Source: Acidobacteriota bacterium | Lineage (GTDB): Bacteria > Acidobacteriota > Terriglobia > Acidiferrales > UBA7541 | Assembly (NCBI GenBank): GCA_003161195.1 | Contig: PMOV01000290.1 | Location: forward strand, 20,289-25,288 | Direction of reading: 5' to 3' | Length of the DNA stretch: 5,000 nt | Part shown: one piece after another, positions 1 through 4,427 of the stretch | Position numbering within the stretch: position 1 is the first letter of the stretch | Layout of the letters: the number at the start of each line of letters is the position of its first letter | Made by a program: the position numbers and the translations under genes | Notes under the pieces: generated by a model | What the model was told of the DNA's origin: nothing | The model's input: the letters and a program-made list of their open reading frames with translations, nothing else | Databases searched by the model: none

Positions 1-1685
1 ACGCTGATGAAGTCGGTAAAGGTGTTGCGTTTTTTGTGCATGCGCCCGGCGTCATGCCAGGGTTTGCCAAGCTCGCCGCCGCCGCGTATGTGGGCGATGG
101 CGAAAACCATGCCGCGATCCAGCAGGCTGAGGCGATTCGAGTTGAAGGCCATCGGCATCGAGAGCCCATAGCTGCCGTAACCGTACAGCAGCAGCGGCGC
201 AGGCTTGCGCGCTCCCTCGCGAAGCGTGTCCCGCCGATAGACCAGTGACACCGGGATGCGCGTCCCGTCCGCAGCCGTCGCGTGAATGCGTTCGCTCACG
301 TATTGCGCCTGCTCGTAGCCGCCCAGCACCGGCTGCTGCTTGCGCAAAATGCGCTCGCGCGTGCGCAAGTCAAAGTCAAACACGCTCCGCGGCGTAATGA
401 GCGACTCATACGTAAAGCGCAGATGCGTGGTGTGAAATTCCGGATTGGCGCCACACGCGGCGTTATAAGCGGGTTCGGCAAACGGGATGCGATACGAATT
501 GGCGAGCAGGTCGCCACTCGGCAACGCGGCCACGCGCAAGTGTGGCAGCCCGTCTTCGCGCTCCAGCACGGCCAGGTGCGTAGCGAAAACATCCACCGCG
601 GCCAGCATCACGCCCGGGCGATTCGGTATCACTTCCTGCCAACTATCGCGCTCCGGCGCATCGACCGCCGTTTGCATCAGCCGAAACGTGCGGCCAAGCG
701 AGTTGGTCCGAATATAAAAAATTCCGCCGCGCGGATCGGATGAACCCGCAGGATGGTGATCCACGTAGTATTCGTGCTCCTCCTCGCGCGGAGCGATCAG
801 CCGAAAATTTCCAAAAGAATCGTCAGCCGCAAGGAAGCGCACTTCGCTGGCGGTGTGGCTGGCGGCCGTAAGAATCAAATACGCCCCGCTGCGCGAGCGT
901 TCAATCTCCATACGGAATCGTTCGTCGCGCTCCTCGTACAGCAGCCGGTCGGGCTGGCCCGCTCCCACCAGGTGCCGGTACAGCCGGCAGGAACGCTTGG
1001 TGACTTCGTCCTCCACGGTGTAGAACAGCGTGTGATTGTCGGAGGCCCAGGCGGTGCTGGTCACCCGCTCAATGCGCTCGGGCAACGTTTCGCCGGTGCG
1101 CAGGCTTTTAATCTGCAGCGTGTACTGGCGAAAGCCGGTGACGTCCAGCGAATAGGCCAGCAGGGAATTGTTGTCGCTGACGTCGAAAGCATCGAGGCCC
1201 AGAAAAGAATGCCCGGCAGCCAAAGCATTTAGATCGAGCAAAACCTCTTCCGGCGCCGCGCCAGGCGTTTCGGGCGAGACCACAGCTGACTCGCCGGCAG
1301 CCGAGGCCCCGCGCGGGGCAAGCCGACGCGAGTGCACCGGATATTGTCGCCCTTCCACGGTGCGCGTGAAATAATCATAGCCGCGCATCCGATAGGGCGC
1401 GGAAAGATCCGTTTGCTGGATGCGCGCCAGCATTTCCTGGTAAAGCTGTTCCTGAAACATCTCGGTGGGCCGCAAAATGGTGTCGGTGTACGCGTTCTCG
1501 GCGTTGAGGTACGCCAGCACCTCGGGCGACGATTTTTCGCGCAGCCAGCCGTAGTCATCCATGCGCGCGTCGCCGTGCATCACGTGCTCGACCGGCTGGC
1601 GGCGGGCCACCGGCGGGGATTCCGCGGAAGCGGCGTCCGGCGACGGCGGTTCTGGCAAGTTGGTGGTCACGTCCCGGTTGGTCAT
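1..1685 (-). CDS. ptrB: Oligopeptidase B (S9A prolyl-oligopeptidase family), 5' part, truncated by window edge
   Basis: The minus-strand frame is open from the ATG at 1685 to the left edge: 561 codons plus two bases. The product resembles oligopeptidase B, a serine peptidase that cuts short peptides after Lys/Arg. Visible marks are MHGDARMDDYGWLRE (36-50, the usual HGD..DDYxWLR opening), SAPY (95-98), a beta-propeller region with HEYYVDHH (304-311), then the start of the alpha/beta-hydrolase domain: PVSLVYRR (478-485), LLLYGYGSYG (498-507), LLDRG (521-525), HIRGGGELG (532-540) and KKRNTFTDFI (551-560). The family is about 690 residues, so the GGSAGG nucleophile elbow and the catalytic Asp and His are outside the window; activity cannot be judged. 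ATG 1685 is the only ATG in the stretch after the upstream in-frame stop at 1755-1757. The shine-dalgarno is weak. An Ala/Pro-rich N-terminal tail (about 10-28) precedes homology, so M36 is a less likely alternative start. No signal peptide or membrane segment is seen; it is probably cytoplasmic. Residues 122-146 are a low-complexity Ala/Pro/Glu insert. Confidence 0.93.
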   Translation of the reverse strand, partial: MTNRDVTTNLPEPPSPDAASAESPPVARRQPVEHVMHGDARMDDYGWLREKSSPEVLAYLNAENAYTDTILRPTEMFQEQLYQEMLARIQQTDLSAPYRMRGYDYFTRTVEGRQYPVHSRRLAPRGASAAGESAVVSPETPGAAPEEVLLDLNALAAGHSFLGLDAFDVSDNNSLLAYSLDVTGFRQYTLQIKSLRTGETLPERIERVTSTAWASDNHTLFYTVEDEVTKRSCRLYRHLVGAGQPDRLLYEERDERFRMEIERSRSGAYLILTAASHTASEVRFLAADDSFGNFRLIAPREEEHEYYVDHHPAGSSDPRGGIFYIRTNSLGRTFRLMQTAVDAPERDSWQEVIPNRPGVMLAAVDVFATHLAVLEREDGLPHLRVAALPSGDLLANSYRIPFAEPAYNAACGANPEFHTTHLRFTYESLITPRSVFDFDLRTRERILRKQQPVLGGYEQAQYVSERIHATAADGTRIPVSLVYRRDTLREGARKPAPLLLYGYGSYGLSMPMAFNSNRLSLLDRGMVFAIAHIRGGGELGKPWHDAGRMHKKRNTFTDFIS

Positions 1686-1753
1686 GAGTTTGATTTGCCG
1701 CCGCGCGATTCTTCCGCGTGGGCGCCCCGGCGCAGAGCGAAATGCACGCGTTG

Positions 1754-1761
1754 GTTATACT
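1754..1761. promoter_or_regulatory. Possible shared -10 box in the divergent ptrB/CYTH spacer
   Basis: Between the two divergent starts (1685 minus, 1816 plus) one AT-rich spot stands out of GC-rich DNA. Read on the plus strand it gives TATACT (1756-1761), and on the minus strand TATAAC (1759-1754). Each matches five of six bases of the -10 consensus. Neither has a good -35 at 17 bp. On the plus strand it would start RNA near 1768, about 48 nt before the TTG start at 1816, which argues for that start over the ATG at 1684. The call rests on the -10 alone. Confidence 0.35.
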
Positions 1762-1815
1762 AACGGAAGTCGCGGGCCGGAGAAAGCAGCCCGCGGCGGA
1801 AAACCTGGTGCAACC

Positions 1816-2514
1816 TTGCCTCAAGAAACGGAAATCAAGCTGAAAATCACCGACGCGAAGGCTCTGGCCCTGGCGCTCAAGAAGCTCAAGGCCGAACTGC
1901 TCTCCAAAGCCAGGCCCAAGGTGCACGAGATGAACGTGCTCTTCGACCATCCCGACGGCACGCTGGCCGGACGCGGCGAGCTACTCCGCGTGCGCACGGA
2001 GACGGCCGGACCACTTTCCGCAGGGAAGTCGCGCAAGAGCCGCGCAGGCAAGAGCGGCCAAACCAACTGGCAACAGCGCGTGGTGCTCACCTATAAGCGG
2101 CCCACGCAAGAGGACGACCCCGAGACCATCAGCGGGAGAGGCGTGGCGAAATACAAGATCCGCGAGGAACTCGAACTGGAGCTAAGTAACGCTGGAACGA
2201 TTAGCAAAATCCTGGAAGGCTTGGGCATGGACGGCTGGTTTCGTTACGAAAAATATCGCGCCACCTATCAACTGCCCAAGTCGGCCCGCTGGGCCAAGGG
2301 TTTGCTGATCGAGCTGGACGAAACCCCCGTCGGCACGTTCGTCGAACTCGAAGGTCCGATACCCGCCATCGATCGTGCCGCCGCAGCCCTCGGATTCTCC
2401 AAGAAGGACTACATCGCCAAAAGCTACCTCCAGCTGTATCTGGAAAGCGAGCAAGGACGGGGCGAGCGCCCAAGACAAATGCTCTTCGCTCCAGCGAAGC
2501 CACCGCGCAAGTAG
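1816..2514 (+). CDS. CYTH-domain protein, class IV adenylate cyclase / inorganic or thiamine triphosphatase type
   Basis: This encodes a 232-residue CYTH protein. The CYTH fold is an eight-stranded beta tunnel that binds a triphosphate and two metal ions; members make cAMP (class IV cyclases, CyaB) or hydrolyse tripolyphosphate or ThTP. The signature ExExK is at E4-x-E6-x-K8, followed by strand residues LRVR (57-60), TYKRP (92-96), REELELEL (116-123), RYEKYRATY (143-151), ELDETPVGTFVELEG (166-180) and the closing AKSYLQLYLE (201-210). All the usual acidic and basic tunnel positions appear present. I chose TTG 1816 because the ExExK strand must lie at the very N terminus and no ATG or GTG lies close by; its ribosome site is poor (GGTG at 1807-1810). 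The in-frame ATG at 1684 would add 44 unrelated residues and overlap the ptrB start. Residues 62-86 form a Lys/Arg/Ser-rich loop insert, and 211-232 a basic tail. The annotation 'adenylate cyclase' would be homology only; the true substrate cannot be read from sequence. Confidence 0.88.
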   Translation: MPQETEIKLKITDAKALALALKKLKAELLSKARPKVHEMNVLFDHPDGTLAGRGELLRVRTETAGPLSAGKSRKSRAGKSGQTNWQQRVVLTYKRPTQEDDPETISGRGVAKYKIREELELELSNAGTISKILEGLGMDGWFRYEKYRATYQLPKSARWAKGLLIELDETPVGTFVELEGPIPAIDRAAAALGFSKKDYIAKSYLQLYLESEQGRGERPRQMLFAPAKPPRK

Positions 2515-2528
2515 CGCGGGTGTTGGTA

Positions 2529-2549
2529 GCACAGGCTTTCAGCCTGTGC
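2529..2549. repeat. REP-like palindrome just after the CYTH gene
   Basis: A perfect 9-bp inverted repeat, GCACAGGCT and AGCCTGTGC around a TTC loop, begins 15 bases after the CYTH stop codon. There is no T-run after it, so it is not a standard intrinsic terminator, though the hairpin could protect the mRNA 3' end. From memory, short 'CAGGC..GCCTG' hairpins of this kind are scattered through intergenic regions of Acidobacteriota genomes. A single copy here cannot prove repetition. Confidence 0.6.
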
Positions 2550-2578
2550 GCGGTGCGATCCCCACCCAGGCCGCGTCC

Positions 2579-2650
2579 ACAAAACATAGAACACAGACCG
2601 CAACGCCGGTTTTCTCTGCGTCCCTTTGTGTACTCTGCGCCTCCGCGTTA
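2579..2650. repeat. Degenerate dispersed intergenic repeat (CTCTGCG / CTCCGCG type)
   Basis: The stretch contains TCTCTGCGTC (2613-2622) and CTCTGCG followed by CCTCCGCG (2633-2647), a degenerate tandem of a 6-9 base unit. An oppositely oriented ACACAGA-type piece lies upstream (about 2589-2597), so the whole forms an imperfect inverted repeat. On the minus strand it reads as the 'GCGGAG..GCAGAG..ACGCAGAGA' motif that I recall as widely interspersed in several bacterial phyla. The open frames crossing it have repeat-like, non-protein composition. Confidence 0.45.
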
Positions 2651-2774
2651 TCTTTTCCTTGTCTCTTTCCGGCGCCTCTTTACTCTTCCGCTTTCTCCCC
2701 GCGCCCCGCCAGCCCCCGCGCACAAATATTTCCCAAAAAATTGCCCATCGCGCCTCGCTATGCGCATTCTTTTC

Positions 2775-2803
2775 TTGACAATACGCAGCGCTCGGCTTTT
2801 ACT
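2775..2803 (+). promoter_or_regulatory. Sigma70-like promoter of the MgtE-like/Nramp unit
   Basis: A perfect -35 hexamer TTGACA (2775-2780) is followed by an ideal 17-bp spacer and the -10 hexamer TTTACT (2798-2803, four of six matches). The predicted RNA start is near 2810. It faces the MgtE-like gene, whose start codon is about 293 nt further on, so the transcript would carry a long untranslated leader. It is the best promoter match in the window. Confidence 0.7.
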
Positions 2804-3031
2804 ACGCACGGAGTTATTTTTTTCTTTGATGAACGCAATCAGCGAACACGAACCTGCGCCATCGGGACCTAGACGCGCGTTTCCAGTAGCCTTAGCTTTT
2901 TCGGTACGGGTAACGCTAGCCTTTCATCCGCTGTCTCGTGGGGCGCGCCGCAACTTTGTGCTGGCGCAAGCGGTGGGGTGGATAGGGTTCGCTCCGGGCT
3001 AGAGGTAAGTCCATTTGTATGTGGTGCTTAC

Positions 3032-3070
3032 CCCGCAGCCCGAGTTTCCAGGCGGCGGGTTTTTTGTTTT
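3032..3070 (+). terminator. Intrinsic-terminator-shaped hairpin inside the leader (attenuator)
   Basis: The left arm CCCGCAGCC (3032-3040) pairs with GGCGGCGGG (3051-3059), eight of nine positions, around a 10-nt loop. TTTTTT, G and TTTT follow directly (3060-3070). This is the classic GC-stem plus U-tract layout. It ends 33 nt before the start codon of the MgtE-like gene and lies downstream of its only good promoter. It could therefore stop transcription early rather than end an upstream gene; the CYTH stop is more than 500 nt away. Confidence 0.65.
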
Positions 3071-3092
3071 GCGAAGGGTAGCCTTGCGGTAC

Positions 3093-3096
3093 GGAG
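3093..3096 (+). promoter_or_regulatory. Ribosome binding site of the MgtE-like gene
   Basis: GGAG lies seven bases before ATG 3104 and decides that start over the in-frame ATG at 2978, which would add 42 residues encoded by the structured leader and its T-run. The site sits inside a sequence block (CGGTACGG, 3087-3094) that also occurs earlier in the leader (2902-2909). Confidence 0.6.
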
Positions 3097-3103
3097 CGCG
3101 AGT

Positions 3104-4345
3104 ATGGAACTTTATGCCACGGAGTTGATGGGCTCGGCCACATATGACGTGGAAGGCCACTTTGTCGGCCGCGTGCGCGAATTTTTCATCGAGCCGGCCG
3201 AACAATCGAATCGCCTCTCGCATTACTTGCTGACGCGTGGCCGCTTTCCTGCCTTGGTCGTGCACCACCAGCAGGTGGCCACCGTGGAACCCGGTACCAT
3301 GAAGCTGAACGTGAGCGAGCGCGCGCTCGAGCTTTACAAGCCCAATGAGAGCTTGCTCGCCGTCGGTAAAGACTTGATGGACCAGCAAATCATCGATACC
3401 AGCGGACGCAAAGTGGTGCGCGTCAATGACGTCGACCTCAGCGAGCAGCGCACCAATGACAACACCGAGTTGCGCGTTACCCAAGTGGATGTGGGCCTGC
3501 CAGGGGCCGTACGCCGCTTGCTCCAAGGTGTGGCTTCGCCCGCCTTCATCCGGAAGCTGCAGCGCGGCTTGCCGCAGAGCACCATTCGTTGGGAGTTCGT
3601 AAACTTGATCGAGCCGGACCCGCTCCGCCGCGTAAAACTGCGCATCACGCACGAGAAGCTCGAGCATCTGCATCCCGCGGACTTGGCTGAGCTGATGGAA
3701 CACCTCTCGGCCGCCGAGCGGCAGGGCATTATCGCATCGCTAGACGAGGAAACCGCCGCCGAAGTCCTGGCCGAACTGGACCAGCGCCTCACCACGCAAA
3801 TCGTGGAAAAGCTCGAACCCGGCAAAGCGGCCGACATTCTCGAAGAGATGGCTCCCGATGCCGCTGCCGATCTGTTGGCCGATCTTCCCAAGGAAACTTC
3901 CGAAGAGTTGCTGGACGAGATGCCGGGCCAGGACGCCGACGAAGTGCGCGAGCTGATGGCCTTCGAGCCCAGAACCGCCGGCAGCATGATGAACACCGAG
4001 TTCGCGTTCGTGGGTGAGGAGACTACCCGCGAAGAGGTGCTCACCTGGCTTCGCGGTCAGGATTTGAACCTCGACCAACTGGACACCATCGTGCTCGTGG
4101 ACAAGCTGGCGCAGTACGCGGGCAACGTTACCGTCGCGCGCCTGCTCCTGGCGGGCCCCGAGCAGCACATGAGCGCGCTCAAGACCGAGCCGTTGCTCAG
4201 CCTCGAACCCACTTCGGACGACGAAGAAGTCTTCGAACTTTTCGATAAGTACAACCTGCGCATGCTCACCATCATTGACGATGAAAACCGTCCCATTGGA
4301 ACCATCACCGTCGATGACGTGGTCTCGCGGCTGGTGAAGAAGTAG
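3104..4345 (+). CDS. PRC-barrel / MgtE N-terminal domain / CBS-pair protein without transport domain
   Basis: This encodes a soluble 413-residue protein. Residues 1-75 look like a PRC-barrel (MELYATELMGS, then DVEGHFVGRVREF) and about 83-165 may be a second copy (VGKDLMDQQIIDTSGRKVVRVNDVDL region). Residues about 185-293 match the MgtE_N superhelical domain: repeated LHPADLAELMEHL, LDEETAAEVLAEL, LEPGKAADILEEM, DAAADLLADLP and EELLDEMP helices, ending in the conserved EPRTAGSMM linker (288-296). Residues about 297-413 are a CBS pair ending in PIGTITVDDVVSRL. In MgtE Mg2+ channels, MgtE_N and CBS form the cytosolic Mg2+-sensing gate, but here the five-helix pore domain is absent and the gene ends normally at TAG. 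This domain order is a known free-standing arrangement. The likely role is sensing Mg2+ (or a related ion or nucleotide) and gating or regulating a partner, probably the Nramp-like transporter encoded 82 bp downstream. It is rich in Glu/Asp, as is usual for Mg2+-binding MgtE_N domains. Partner and ligand are inference. Confidence 0.88.
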   Translation: MELYATELMGSATYDVEGHFVGRVREFFIEPAEQSNRLSHYLLTRGRFPALVVHHQQVATVEPGTMKLNVSERALELYKPNESLLAVGKDLMDQQIIDTSGRKVVRVNDVDLSEQRTNDNTELRVTQVDVGLPGAVRRLLQGVASPAFIRKLQRGLPQSTIRWEFVNLIEPDPLRRVKLRITHEKLEHLHPADLAELMEHLSAAERQGIIASLDEETAAEVLAELDQRLTTQIVEKLEPGKAADILEEMAPDAAADLLADLPKETSEELLDEMPGQDADEVRELMAFEPRTAGSMMNTEFAFVGEETTREEVLTWLRGQDLNLDQLDTIVLVDKLAQYAGNVTVARLLLAGPEQHMSALKTEPLLSLEPTSDDEEVFELFDKYNLRMLTIIDDENRPIGTITVDDVVSRLVKK

Positions 4346-4367
4346 CGGTTCGGGTTTAGCGAAGGGG

Positions 4368-4399
4368 TTTGTTACGCAGAACATTTGTCACGAAATACA
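4368..4399 (+). repeat. Imperfect 16-bp tandem repeat between the two metal genes
   Basis: Two adjacent 16-base units, TTTGTTACGCAGAACA (4368-4383) and TTTGTCACGAAATACA (4384-4399), match at 12 positions, and a third TTTG starts at 4400. The tract is AT-richer than its surroundings and lies 23-55 nt after the upstream stop and just ahead of the Nramp ribosome site. It could be an operator or an internal promoter region, or chance. No regulator site is recognised. Confidence 0.35.
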
Positions 4400-4409
4400 T
4401 TTGCATCGC

Positions 4410-4415
4410 AAGGAT
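4410..4415 (+). promoter_or_regulatory. Ribosome binding site of the Nramp-like gene
   Basis: AAGGAT lies 12 bases before ATG 4428. The spacing is longer than optimal, but the SD core is good and it is the only one nearby. It supports ATG 4428 as the start. Confidence 0.5.
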
Positions 4416-4427
4416 TGACCGGGCGAC

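Larger units (their letters stand above)
2515..2774. other. Intergenic region without a supportable gene
   Basis: No frame here shows protein-like composition, a ribosome site or a recognisable motif. It holds the palindrome at 2529-2549, the CTCTGCG-type repeat, a strongly pyrimidine-rich plus strand (about 2650-2712) and a short AT island (about 2724-2742). The frames that stay open through it do so because of the biased C/T composition. No clear terminator for the CYTH gene was found beyond the T-less hairpin. Confidence 0.6.
2810..3103 (+). promoter_or_regulatory. Long structured 5' leader, candidate metal-responsive attenuator/riboswitch
   Basis: The leader between the promoter and the start codon at 3104 can fold extensively (paired by eye). 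CTAGCC (2916-2921) pairs with GGCTAG (2997-3002) and closes a domain with CCGCT (2928-2932)/AGCGG (2969-2973) and GCGCC (2945-2949)/GGCGC (2963-2967). Then GGTAAG (3004-3009) pairs with CTTACC (3027-3032), with an inner CCA/TGG. CGGGCT (2995-3000) can instead pair with AGCCCG (3037-3042). That alternative excludes both the closing helix and the terminator-like hairpin at 3032-3059, giving a plausible on/off switch. Position before a predicted divalent-metal operon fits a metal sensor, since M-box and yybP-ykoY RNAs control such genes elsewhere. Neither consensus, as I remember it, is recognisable. The ligand, and even the switch itself, are inference. Confidence 0.5.

Noticed and set aside
36..1763. 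Plus-strand frames inside the ptrB region (36-248, 282-743, 753-1232, 1332-1763)
   Set aside because: The minus strand encodes a continuous oligopeptidase B homologue across the whole stretch; these are shadows.
1684..1815. N-terminal extension of the CYTH protein from ATG 1684
   Set aside because: The extra 44 residues lack conserved features, overlap the ptrB start antisense and include the likely -10 box; ExExK normally sits at the very N terminus.
2810..2828. T-run at 2817-2823 as a terminator
   Set aside because: No GC-rich stem precedes it; only a few bases can pair, and it follows the predicted RNA start immediately.
2375..3002. Plus-strand reading frames 2375-2872 and 2520-3002 as protein genes
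   Set aside because: They run through the repeats, pyrimidine tract, promoter and leader, and show biased composition with no motif.
2969..3002. tRNA-like T-loop (GGGTTCGCTCC) in the leader
   Set aside because: No acceptor stem, D arm or anticodon arm can be drawn around it, and no CCA-end context is seen.
2810..3103. Known M-box (ykoK) or yybP-ykoY riboswitch
   Set aside because: The conserved blocks as I remember them (e.g. TTAGGTGAGGCTCC for the M-box, GGGGAGTA for yybP-ykoY) are not found; a covariance search would settle it.
2999..4384. Long minus-strand reading frames opposite the MgtE-like gene (2999-3703, 3334-4044, 3740-4384)
   Set aside because: They are mirror frames of a confidently recognised gene in GC-rich DNA, with low-complexity Ser/Arg or His/Gln-rich composition, and no ribosome sites or family motifs.
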